This document shows positions 7,805-14,723 of a stretch of DNA of 22,029 nucleotides, in pieces. Every line of letters begins with the position of its first letter. Position 1 is the stretch's first letter. This DNA is from a virus. A model generated the notes under the pieces. That model saw only the letters and a list, made by a program, of their open reading frames with translations, was not told the DNA's origin and made no database searches. Position numbers and translations under genes: made by a program. The stretch spans positions 1 through 22,029 of the IMG/VR virus record IMGVR_UViG_3300023257_000138. One strand, 5' to 3'.

Positions 7805-8095
7805 TTACTCTGTTTCATTTACATCTGAGTCGACTTCATTTTCTGAGTCTATTTTATCGGATTTCACATTTACTGAATTATACATTTCTTCATAAAAAGG
7901 TTTAAATTTTTCAATGTTGAAGAAATCAATAACAGTTTCGGAATTTTCTTTAGAGTCATCACTATAAAAAGTATCAAGTGCAAATTCTAAATATTCTCTA
8001 ATTTCATCCTTTTTTAATGTTAAAACACTTTCTGCATGTTCAGAAACATTGTCAACATTATTCAATTCTACTTGTTTTAATTCATTTAAATTCAT
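7805..8095 (-). CDS. Small acidic protein, unknown function
   Basis: The 96-residue protein MNLNELKQVELNN is strongly acidic, with the C-terminus dominated by Asp/Glu/Ser (SDKIDSENEVDSDVNETE). The middle (DEIREYLEFALDTFYSDDSKE) looks helical. There is no recognisable domain. It is the last of three closely spaced minus-strand genes (metallopeptidase/VWA, small frameshifted gene, this one) and could be a small acidic partner of that module, but there is no direct evidence for this. Confidence 0.65.
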   Translation of the reverse strand: MNLNELKQVELNNVDNVSEHAESVLTLKKDEIREYLEFALDTFYSDDSKENSETVIDFFNIEKFKPFYEEMYNSVNVKSDKIDSENEVDSDVNETE

Positions 8096-8161
8096 AATTT
8101 TTATTTTATTTATTTTTATTTATTTTGTATATTTTAATTTTTTAGAAAAGTTCAATTTTTT

Positions 8162-8354
8162 TTAACTATTTTTAATTGCTTCTACAACTTCATCATAATT
8201 ATCTTCATCAAATCTTATATTTAATTTTTTATTGTATTCCGCTTCAAACCATTCTAATAGGTCATTTCCTGCCCAAAAAATTTCTTCAGGTGGATCCTCC
8301 CCAAGACCAAAACATGGTACTCAGAAACTCTAAAAATTTTTCTTTTTCTTTCAT
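8162..8354 (-). CDS. Short phage protein interrupted by a +1 frameshift
   Basis: ATG 8354-8352 starts MKEKEKFLEFLS, and this frame soon ends at a TGA. One base later, near 8320-8323, the +1 frame reads VPCFGLGEDPPEEIFWAG and continues through LLEWFEAEYN and DEVVEAIKNS to TAA 8164-8162. The joined 63-residue product has a sensible hydrophobic pattern and fits the gap between the VWA gene (stop at 8370) and the next gene (start at 8095). The two frames meet at CTGAGTACC, with no homopolymer there. The gene could be a recent pseudogene, use +1 recoding, or contain a sequencing error. The opposite-strand open frame at 8176-8496 has no coding features and overlaps the VWA gene. Confidence 0.55.
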
Positions 8355-8369
8355 AATTAATTTATTATA

Positions 8370-9965
8370 TTATTTTGATTTATCAATTATTATTTGTTTA
8401 ATTTTACTTGAATTATATACTAATGGACATTCTGTATTTGTTGATAAAACTAAAATTTTTCCTTTAATTCCTGTTATATCAAGACTATCTGTATAACCAT
8501 CTGTAAGAATTACAGTATTTAATTTATTTAATTTTTTATCAGCCACAATATATTGTAATCCTGGAGTTAATGTTGTTCCACCTAATCCATGTATTTTCAT
8601 TTTTTCAAGATCTCGTTTTCTTTTAATATGAAGTACTTCTTGAATTTGAGTATCAACTTGTATTAAATTTATTTCAATATCATTTTGAAATATATAAGAC
8701 AATACTTTTTCAAAATCTCCACTCATAGAACCAGAAGTATCTAACAAACAATTTATTCTTGTTTTGTATTTTCTTTGTCCTTTTAATCCTTCAATACCTC
8801 TTCTATTCAATTTAGTAATAGATTTTTGTTTTTTAGAACCAAATATATCATTACTAATAGTTCTTTTAATTTCTTTAAGATAATCTTTTTCTGTTTTTTG
8901 AAGTTTATTTAGAATTTTTTCAACAGAACCAGATTCTAAACCTCTTGCTTTTAACTTTTCTATTTGTGAATTAACCCATTGTTTTCTAACTGCTTCTGGA
9001 ACATCATCATCAAAATGAATATCAAAACTTTGACCTTTATTATATTCAATATTTTCAAAAAATCTTTCAACAGGATACATATCAACATCATTTTCTCTTT
9101 TATCCCCTGATTGACCATTATTTCCATAACCACTACTTTGACCTTGACCATCTTGTGGTTCTCCTTCTCCTTGTCCTTGACCAGAACCTTGACCATCTTG
9201 TTTTTCTTGACCACATTTATCACAACAATCTTTTCCAGAACCTTGACCTTCTTTATCGCTTTCTTGACCATCTTTTCCATCTTTTCCATCTTTTCCATCT
9301 ATTTTTTGTCCACATTTTCCACAATATTTTTGACCATTAATAGTAACATTTCCATCTTTATCAACTTTTGCTTGTTTATCTAATTTATCAGAATTTTTAT
9401 TTCTCCAATCATTATATTGATCCATTAACCAAAAATAAACATCTTCAAAAATTGGCGCACCTCGATAATCTTTGGAAAGAAATACACAAGTATTATTTCC
9501 TAATTCATCTTTTGGTATTTCAATTACATTAGTTAAATTTTCTGCAATCATCATTTCACCATGAATAATAGAGTTAATAATCATATCTGCTGCCAGGTTT
9601 GATATTTTTTTATCGTATCCCATACCACGTTTATGATGATCAAATATTAAGTGAAAAACTTCATGAATAATTGTGAATAAAACTTCTTTTCTATTACAAT
9701 TTTCAATAAATTCTTTACCCCAATAAAAATTCATTCCTTTATCAGTAACATTTACTCCACATGTTGGTATTTGTGCTTGTGTAAAATTGATTGCTTGTGT
9801 AAATTCTCCATAATATGGCATCTTTGTTGATGTAATCATTTCAATTATACAATCAGATAATTTTTCATGAATCTCTTGACTGACAATTAAATCTTTTAAT
9901 ACCATAGTAGGTATATTTTTAGTGCCCATTCCAGGTACTTTTTTAAATTTATCTTTTATTTTCAT
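8370..9965 (-). CDS. Metallopeptidase-like/VWA domain protein with zinc ribbon (MoxR partner)
   Basis: The 531-residue protein has three regions. Residues ~25-180 form a putative metallopeptidase domain with HEVFH at 101-105 (HExxH), followed by NLAADMIIN at ~123-131, a layout known from DUF2201-type proteins. Residues ~213-290 hold two CxxC knuckles (C215/C218, C248/C251) in a Gly/Gln/Asp-rich low-complexity linker (repeated GKDG and GQGQ). Residues ~400-525 form a VWA domain with a complete MIDAS: D409-x-S411-x-S413 (DTSGSMSG), GGTTLTP at 462-468 and TDG at 488-490. VWA proteins of this type pair with MoxR ATPases; the partner is at 6281-7543. Whether HExxH is proteolytically active is unknown. 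Frames in the other reading phases across the Gly/Gln-rich linker are shadows. Confidence 0.87.
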   Translation of the reverse strand: MKIKDKFKKVPGMGTKNIPTMVLKDLIVSQEIHEKLSDCIIEMITSTKMPYYGEFTQAINFTQAQIPTCGVNVTDKGMNFYWGKEFIENCNRKEVLFTIIHEVFHLIFDHHKRGMGYDKKISNLAADMIINSIIHGEMMIAENLTNVIEIPKDELGNNTCVFLSKDYRGAPIFEDVYFWLMDQYNDWRNKNSDKLDKQAKVDKDGNVTINGQKYCGKCGQKIDGKDGKDGKDGQESDKEGQGSGKDCCDKCGQEKQDGQGSGQGQGEGEPQDGQGQSSGYGNNGQSGDKRENDVDMYPVERFFENIEYNKGQSFDIHFDDDVPEAVRKQWVNSQIEKLKARGLESGSVEKILNKLQKTEKDYLKEIKRTISNDIFGSKKQKSITKLNRRGIEGLKGQRKYKTRINCLLDTSGSMSGDFEKVLSYIFQNDIEINLIQVDTQIQEVLHIKRKRDLEKMKIHGLGGTTLTPGLQYIVADKKLNKLNTVILTDGYTDSLDITGIKGKILVLSTNTECPLVYNSSKIKQIIIDKSK

Positions 9966-10051
9966 ATTTTTTTAATTTATTCTCAGTTTTATAAGTTTAT
10001 TTGATAACGTCTAAATAATCATTAATGGATATTAATATTTCTTCAGTTTTG

Positions 10052-10059
10052 CAAAGATA
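10052..10059 (-). promoter_or_regulatory. Bacteroidota-type -7 box (TATCTTTG) upstream of the metallopeptidase/VWA gene
   Basis: The minus strand reads TATCTTTGC. It is 86 bases upstream of the start codon at 9965, leaving an ~80-base leader in the 160-base gap. Confidence 0.45.
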
Positions 10060-10126
10060 AATAAATTATTTTAAATAAAAAGTTTTTTTTAAATAAGTTT
10101 TTGAAACATTTCATCAATGAACATAA

Positions 10127-10369
10127 TTAAACTGATTGCCAATGTAAACATTTATTACATAATATTCCACCATCAAATTTTTTACAATCCAATGAACCAC
10201 AAGAAAAACAGATAAACTTACCACTTTGTTGCACTTCATAAAATAAATCCAATATTTCAGATGTTATAATATGATTTTCATTATTCGCTGAAACATTGTG
10301 AGTTTCTAATAATTTAATAATTTTATCTTTAATATTTAATAATTTTTCTTTTGTTTCATTATAATTCAT
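10127..10369 (-). CDS. Small zinc-ribbon protein
   Basis: The 80-residue protein has a helical N-terminal ~45 residues and a C-terminal treble-clef or zinc-ribbon-like knuckle: C54-x2-C57, C62, C71-x2-C74 (FICFSCGSLDCKKF...LCNKC). Such small zinc proteins in phages are often DNA- or protein-binding regulators, but nothing here says which. It has its own TATCTTTG box 30 bases upstream and is separated from the neighbours on both sides by short AT-rich gaps. Confidence 0.75.
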   Translation of the reverse strand: MNYNETKEKLLNIKDKIIKLLETHNVSANNENHIITSEILDLFYEVQQSGKFICFSCGSLDCKKFDGGILCNKCLHWQSV

Positions 10370-10398
10370 ATTTTCAAATTTTTTAATTTATAGTCTTG

Positions 10399-10406
10399 CA
10401 AAGATA
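10399..10406 (-). promoter_or_regulatory. Bacteroidota-type -7 box (TATCTTTG) upstream of the zinc-ribbon gene
   Basis: The minus strand reads TATCTTTGC. It is 30 bases upstream of the start codon at 10369, the best-placed copy of this element in the window. Confidence 0.55.
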
Positions 10407-10435
10407 AATAAATTTTTTTATCTTTCATCTTTATT

Positions 10436-10987
10436 TTAAAATAATTTCTTCTTTATTATCATTATTAATTTATTTAAATTATTTATTGGTGGTATATTAT
10501 TATAAATTATATCAAATTTATTAAAATTATCTAATTCTGTTTCTGAATAATGGTTATTATCTCTTTCATCTGTTTTATTTATATTTTTTGGATCTCCTAC
10601 TAATCTAATTAAATATCCTCCACGATTTAAAATATATTCTGCTTCATTTAAAAATCTTACATCCGTTATTATAATATTTTCATCATTTTTCAAATTATTA
10701 AATAATGATATTATCCATGCATCTTCATGAAATTTTTCTCTAATTGCATCAGAAGCAAGTTTTTGAAACATTTCACCAATAGTCATTCCCCATTTGGATA
10801 AATAAATTAGTTTTCCTTGTCGAGATAATACAACTTTTAAATTTACACCTGTGAGCAAAGATACAACTTTTTTAACATTATATCCAAAAGCATAAGATTT
10901 AAAATTCATTTCTGGAAATGTTTCAATAATTTTTTTAGTTACTGCGTCCTTTCCCGATCCAATTTGTCCACTAATCCCAATTATCAT
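10436..10987 (-). CDS. Deoxynucleoside monophosphate kinase (T4 gp1-like)
   Basis: The 183-residue P-loop kinase begins MIIGISGQIGSGKDAV, with GxxGSGKD at residues 7-14 binding the nucleotide phosphates. YAFGYNVKKVV at ~32-42, GEMFQKLASDAIRE at ~72-85, DAWI at ~90-93 and IIITDVRFLNEAEYI at ~104-118 match phage dNMP kinases, including the TDVRF strand and the RLVGDP segment at ~128-133. These enzymes phosphorylate dNMPs, including modified ones, to dNDPs for phage DNA synthesis. The start codon abuts the stop of the upstream gene (TAAATG), so the two are coupled. The length is ordinary for the family. Confidence 0.85.
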   Translation of the reverse strand: MIIGISGQIGSGKDAVTKKIIETFPEMNFKSYAFGYNVKKVVSLLTGVNLKVVLSRQGKLIYLSKWGMTIGEMFQKLASDAIREKFHEDAWIISLFNNLKNDENIIITDVRFLNEAEYILNRGGYLIRLVGDPKNINKTDERDNNHYSETELDNFNKFDIIYNNIPPINNLNKLIMIIKKKLF

Positions 10988-11275
10988 TTATTCTCTTAAT
11001 TTTTCAAAAATCATTAAACAATTATTATCTAAATTTAATGAATCTTTAATTAAAAACATTACATAATCATCACCATCACAAGATTCTAAAAATTCATCTT
11101 CTATAAAATCCATATCTAAATTAACATCATCATCTGAATAATAAATAATTGAATCTGTTATTTTCCAAAAATAATCTGTATAATCTTCTATTGGATAAAT
11201 TGAATCTCCACTAGTATAATCAAAATACTCATAAATTTTTTTAATTGTTTTATTATAATCTTTTAATAACTTCAT
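10988..11275 (-). CDS. Small acidic protein upstream of dNMP kinase
   Basis: The 95-residue protein is rich in Asp, Tyr and Ile (YFDYTSGDSIYPIEDYTDYF; DDDVNLDMDFIEDEFLESCDGDD). It is mostly acidic, with no recognised domain or membrane segment. The stop directly abuts the start of the dNMP kinase gene, so the two are in one transcript. A near-match to the host promoter box (TATCTTTA on the minus strand at 11309-11316) lies about 34 bases upstream. Such acidic small phage proteins can be inhibitors or DNA mimics, but nothing specific supports that here. Confidence 0.7.
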   Translation of the reverse strand: MKLLKDYNKTIKKIYEYFDYTSGDSIYPIEDYTDYFWKITDSIIYYSDDDVNLDMDFIEDEFLESCDGDDYVMFLIKDSLNLDNNCLMIFEKLRE

Positions 11276-11348
11276 TTAATTATTATAATATCTTTTTTTA
11301 TAATTGTTTAAAGATAATTAATATTTTATTAATATTTTATTGAAAATG

Positions 11349-11388
11349 GTTAGGAAATATCTATAATTGTTAGGAAATATCTATAATT
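11349..11388. repeat. Perfect 20-bp tandem duplication at the 3' end of the PAS gene
   Basis: The 20-mer gttaggaaatatctataatt occurs twice back to back, at 11349-11368 and 11369-11388. The second copy holds the last codons and stop of the PAS gene; the first lies just past the stop. It looks like a recent slippage or repair duplication. Confidence 0.9.
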
Positions 11389-12395
11389 GAGGTTGATCTT
11401 ACTATTCCTTTATTTTTAAAAGGTATTAATTTAGCTCTTATTGAAATTTTAAATGTTGTGCCATTTTTTTTAATACCAATTGCATCATATGGTTCTAAAA
11501 GATTATTTTTCATATGTTTTGATACTAAATCATGATATTTAGAATCAATAATATTAATTTTAAATATCCCAATATTTTTTAAAAATTCTTTAACTGTTAA
11601 ATATCCAAACATTTCTGCGGCTCTTTTATTACAATCTATACAAACTCCATTTTTAGAAAAAAATAATGCTTCTGTTGATGCTTCTGCGAAAAAATGATAA
11701 TATTCTTCATTTTTTATATCTAAATCTAATATTTTTTCTAATTCTCCATTAAAATTTTTATATAATTTATCAACATCACTCATAGCAATTTTCATAGCAA
11801 TACAATATAAATCTAATAAATAATCTATTTTATGTTCTACTGTTGAATAAACAATATTATCATTTTCAAATGCTTCTTCTACTACATTTTTAATGAAAAG
11901 TATTGTTTTTTCATGATGAATATTAAATCCTTTTTTTTCATGAACCATAACTAAATTATAAAGTTCTTGACCAAATTCTTTTAATATTTTATCATTATAA
12001 TCATTTACTATATTTGTAATATTTTTTATTACTAATGCATAAAATTGATTATTAGATAAATTATAAATTTTATCATTTGTTATTAATTCTTTAGAAAAAT
12101 ATAATATAGAATCATACATATTTTTTAATATTCTACGAAATATATATGATTTCTCTGGTACTCCAACGTTTATCATACTAATAGTATGATAAACAAATGT
12201 TTTTTCACAAAATATTTTATGATTTAAAAAAGAATATTTATTTCTTTTTTTATTTTTTAAACATTTAATCCATTTAAATAATGGTTTTTTAAAAAACCAT
12301 AATAACCATAATAATATAAATATTATAGAAAATACAATTTTCCATTCAATTGGAAAATTTTCAAGAAATTCTAATAATTTTAATAATACATCCAT
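11370..12395 (-). CDS. Membrane-anchored PAS-domain sensor protein
   Basis: The 341-residue protein has one N-terminal membrane helix at ~18-36 (EWKIVFSIIFILLWLLWFF), followed by a strongly basic stretch (KKPLFKWIKCLKNKKRNK). By the positive-inside rule this puts the rest of the protein in the cytoplasm. A helical region covers ~55-228. Residues ~231-341 form a PAS domain: FFAEASTEALFFSKNG, CIDCNKRAAEMFGY, and KKNGTTFKISIRAKLIPF near the end. No kinase, GGDEF or other output domain follows. The start is 18 bases after the stop of a bacteriohemerythrin gene, so the two are very likely co-transcribed. Ligand and output are unknown; an oxygen or redox role is inferred only from the neighbour. 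A membrane-PAS protein is unusual in a phage. Confidence 0.82.
   Translation of the reverse strand: MDVLLKLLEFLENFPIEWKIVFSIIFILLWLLWFFKKPLFKWIKCLKNKKRNKYSFLNHKIFCEKTFVYHTISMINVGVPEKSYIFRRILKNMYDSILYFSKELITNDKIYNLSNNQFYALVIKNITNIVNDYNDKILKEFGQELYNLVMVHEKKGFNIHHEKTILFIKNVVEEAFENDNIVYSTVEHKIDYLLDLYCIAMKIAMSDVDKLYKNFNGELEKILDLDIKNEEYYHFFAEASTEALFFSKNGVCIDCNKRAAEMFGYLTVKEFLKNIGIFKINIIDSKYHDLVSKHMKNNLLEPYDAIGIKKNGTTFKISIRAKLIPFKNKGIVRSTSIIDIS
12168..12194. repeat. Perfect 12-bp inverted repeat (27-base palindrome) inside the PAS gene
   Basis: The arms gtttatcatact (12168-12179) and agtatgataaac (12183-12194) are perfectly complementary around the 3-base centre aat. It lies within codons for VYHTISMIN. 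It could be an mRNA hairpin or a dyad protein-binding site. A 12-bp perfect arm is more than composition alone would suggest. Confidence 0.85.
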
Positions 12396-12413
12396 TATTT
12401 ATATCGTTTTTTT

Positions 12414-12782
12414 TTATTTTTTTAAAGTTTCTTTAATAATAATTTTTTTATCTTCAATAAGGACATGTTTTTTAAACCAAGTTGATAAAAATGTATAAAT
12501 TTTATTTTGATCATAATTATTACCAGAACAATAATAATCTATTGTTTGTATATATATATTATGTAATTGAATATGTTCTTTCATATTTTTATAGTTATTA
12601 TTTTTAAAATATTCTTCTTCTGTTTTAAAATGATAAACTGCACAATCTTTAAGTTGTAAAATTATATTTCGCAATTGTTTCTTATTTAATATTTTTTGTT
12701 CTAATTTATTTAATATTGTTAATAATTGTTTGTGTTGATAATCAATAACTGGAATTCCTAATTTATATTTAAAATCTAACAT
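12414..12782 (-). CDS. Bacteriohemerythrin (non-heme di-iron O2-binding protein)
   Basis: The 122-residue protein fits single-domain bacteriohemerythrin in length and in every iron ligand: H17 (IDYQHKQLL), H51 and E55 (YHFKTEEEYF), H70 and H74 (EHIQLHNIYI), H106 and D111 (WFKKHVLIEDKK). The spacings (H-x3-E, H-x3-H, H-x4-D) are canonical. Such proteins form a four-helix bundle that binds O2 reversibly at a di-iron centre and act in O2 delivery, storage or sensing, or in detoxification. It sits between the topoisomerase C-terminal gene (48-base gap) and the membrane-PAS gene (18-base gap), which suggests a sensing pair. An AT box (AATATATAATAAAA) lies just upstream and may give it its own promoter. 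The fold assignment is firm; the role in a phage is open. Confidence 0.9.
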   Translation of the reverse strand: MLDFKYKLGIPVIDYQHKQLLTILNKLEQKILNKKQLRNIILQLKDCAVYHFKTEEEYFKNNNYKNMKEHIQLHNIYIQTIDYYCSGNNYDQNKIYTFLSTWFKKHVLIEDKKIIIKETLKK

Positions 12783-12791
12783 AATTTCTGA

Positions 12792-12809
12792 TTTTTTTAT
12801 TATATATTA
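12792..12809 (-). promoter_or_regulatory. Possible TATATA-type promoter for the hemerythrin-PAS pair
   Basis: The minus strand reads TAATATATAATAAAAAAA, closely matching TATATAATTAAAAA upstream of 17836 and at 22008-22022. It sits in the 48-base gap before the hemerythrin start codon. Its closeness to the start (10 bases) makes a translation-leader role an alternative. Confidence 0.3.
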
Positions 12810-12830
12810 AATAAAAAAATCAGTTTTAAA

Positions 12831-14723
12831 TTAGTTTAATTTTTTATATAAGATATTTAATTCTTTTAACCAAATTTGTTTTATAGATGTATTATTAATA
12901 ATATTTATTTCTTCTTTCTTCTTATTAAAAATTTCTTTTAATTCTAATAATTTTTCATTTGTTAATGTTAATATGCTCATATTTAATAAATAACCATATG
13001 AATTATCTATTTTCGAAATTTTTAATATCTCTAAATTATTTTCAATATCTTGACGTTTTTTATTTTGAATTGTTAATGTTCCCTTTAATATTTCATTTAT
13101 AAATTTCATTTTATTAATTAACATAAATCTATCTTGTTCCAATTTATTTAAAATAAAATCTTTTCTTTTTTGATAATATTCTAATCTAATATCTAAAAAG
13201 TCTGATATAATATCATCTACTGTTTTATAATGTTTTATTTTATTATCTGCATCAAATAATATTTGATTATTTATAGAAAAATAAGTTTCTAATTTAAATA
13301 TTTTAATTAAATCTTTTTCAATATTTTTCATATTTGTTCTATCAACAGTTATAATAATGTCAACTTTTATATCAGTATCATTTTTAGTGTATTTTTTAAT
13401 AATTTTATTATCTTCTAATTCATCTAATATCGTATAATATTTATCATTCCACATTCCAATTGGTAATTCTTTAATATGTAATATTGAATTACTCTTTTTA
13501 TTTATAATTCCTTGTGTAACCCATCTTGATTTTTCAGAATCAAAATAAACTTTCCCTTTAAAATTTTTAAACCATGGAATTAATTTAATTGTTTTTTGAT
13601 TTTTTAATTTAAAAACTAAATATTTTATAATATCAACTGGATTATATTTAATGACTGTTGTTGACCAACCTGTACCAATACCTTCTGCACCATTAACTAA
13701 TACCATTGGAATAATTGGTACATAATATTCTGGTTCAATTGGAAATCCATCATCATTTAAATAATTTAAAATTTGATTATCATCTGGTTTAAAAATATTT
13801 GTAGATATTTCTGATAATTGTGTGAAAATATATCTTGAACTTGCAGCATCTTTACCACCTTTTAAACGTGTCCCAAATGCTCCTTTTGGTTGTAGTAAAT
13901 TTATATTATTTGTTCCAACAAAATCCTGAGCCATATTTATGATTGTGCCTTCTAAACTAACATTCCCATGATGATATGCTGTATTAGATGCCGTGTCACT
14001 TGCACATTGACTGACCTTTATTTTATTTTTATAATTCTTTTTAAATAGAGTATAGAGAATTTTTCTTTGACTTGGTTTAAAACCATCAACAACAGAAGGA
14101 ATTGAGCGAAGATTATCTATCATTGAAAATTCAATAAATTCTTTATTAAAAAATGTTTCATAAGTTGTTTTTTCAGAAAATTTATCAACTACTATACCTG
14201 GTTGATAATTACTCAACCAATTTTTTCTATCATTTGTTCTTTTTTCATTGAAAACCATATCCACAATATCGTGTGGGTCATTATCATATTGGAATGGTAT
14301 TAAAAATTTATCAATATCTTTAAAAAATTCTTTTATTTCATGTGGTTCTATTGTCCCTAAACCTTTGTAATATGTCACAAACCAACCAGTTGTGTTAGTT
14401 TTCTTCCATTTATCATAATCATTTAATTTGTAGAAGAATTTAGATTTTTTACCTTTTTCAATTTTGACAATAGGTGTCACAAAATCATAGAGAAAATCCA
14501 ATGACAGTAGTGATTTCCAGTAATTTTCAAACAGATTTATCAAGAGCCCTTTAATGTGAGTCCCATCACAATTATGTGTTAATAATAATTTATCGTTTTT
14601 TGTAACTAAATAAAATGTATTATCATCTTCAACTTCAATATCATAATATAATTCTGTTGTTGTGTTTTTTATTTCTATGCTATCTGGGGACACCAAAAAA
14701 TAATCATCTATGTTTATATTCAT
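12831..14723 (-). CDS. Split-intein C half fused to the C-terminal part of a type IIA DNA topoisomerase
   Basis: The first 51 of 630 residues are an intein C half: YYDIEVEDDNTFYL (block F, ~26-39) and LLLTHN|C (block G, 47-52) with the penultimate His50, terminal Asn51 and +1 Cys52. From Cys52 the sequence resumes topoisomerase in mid-motif, CDGTHIKGLLIN, completing the TOPRIM DxDxDG. YKGLGT (119-124) follows. The DNA breakage-reunion domain then has RSIPSVVDGFKPSQRK (206-221), AYHHGNVSLEGTIINMAQ (249-266), GAFGTRLKGGKDAASSRYIFT (281-301; Arg297, catalytic Tyr298) and GAEGIGTGWS. The layout is that of eukaryotic and giant-virus topoisomerase II, where B and A parts are one chain. The stop-start junction with the upstream endonuclease gene is TAAATG with no gap. 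Confidence 0.93.
   Translation of the reverse strand: MNINIDDYFLVSPDSIEIKNTTTELYYDIEVEDDNTFYLVTKNDKLLLTHNCDGTHIKGLLINLFENYWKSLLSLDFLYDFVTPIVKIEKGKKSKFFYKLNDYDKWKKTNTTGWFVTYYKGLGTIEPHEIKEFFKDIDKFLIPFQYDNDPHDIVDMVFNEKRTNDRKNWLSNYQPGIVVDKFSEKTTYETFFNKEFIEFSMIDNLRSIPSVVDGFKPSQRKILYTLFKKNYKNKIKVSQCASDTASNTAYHHGNVSLEGTIINMAQDFVGTNNINLLQPKGAFGTRLKGGKDAASSRYIFTQLSEISTNIFKPDDNQILNYLNDDGFPIEPEYYVPIIPMVLVNGAEGIGTGWSTTVIKYNPVDIIKYLVFKLKNQKTIKLIPWFKNFKGKVYFDSEKSRWVTQGIINKKSNSILHIKELPIGMWNDKYYTILDELEDNKIIKKYTKNDTDIKVDIIITVDRTNMKNIEKDLIKIFKLETYFSINNQILFDADNKIKHYKTVDDIISDFLDIRLEYYQKRKDFILNKLEQDRFMLINKMKFINEILKGTLTIQNKKRQDIENNLEILKISKIDNSYGYLLNMSILTLTNEKLLELKEIFNKKKEEINIINNTSIKQIWLKELNILYKKLN
14571..14723 (-). 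other. Split intein, C-terminal half (51 residues)
   Basis: This segment codes for the intein part removed on splicing. It ends at Asn (14571-14573), followed by extein Cys TGT (14568-14570). Block F (YDIEVEDDNTFYL) has Asn where many inteins have His. Block G is LLLTHN. Confidence 0.88.

Noticed and set aside
8176-8496. Plus-strand open frame of 106 codons
   Set aside because: It overlaps the end of the metallopeptidase/VWA gene and the small frameshifted gene on the other strand, has shadow-like Leu/Ile composition and no family resemblance.
9205-9315. Collagen-like repeat in the VWA protein
   Set aside because: GKDGKDGKDG and GQGQ tracts lack a sustained Gly-X-Y register; they look like a flexible linker.
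8960-9383. Open frames in other phases (8960-9298 minus; 9111-9383 and 9155-9340 plus)
   Set aside because: They are by-products of the Gly/Gln/Asp/Lys repeats in the linker of the VWA protein; they have extreme low complexity and no independent start context.
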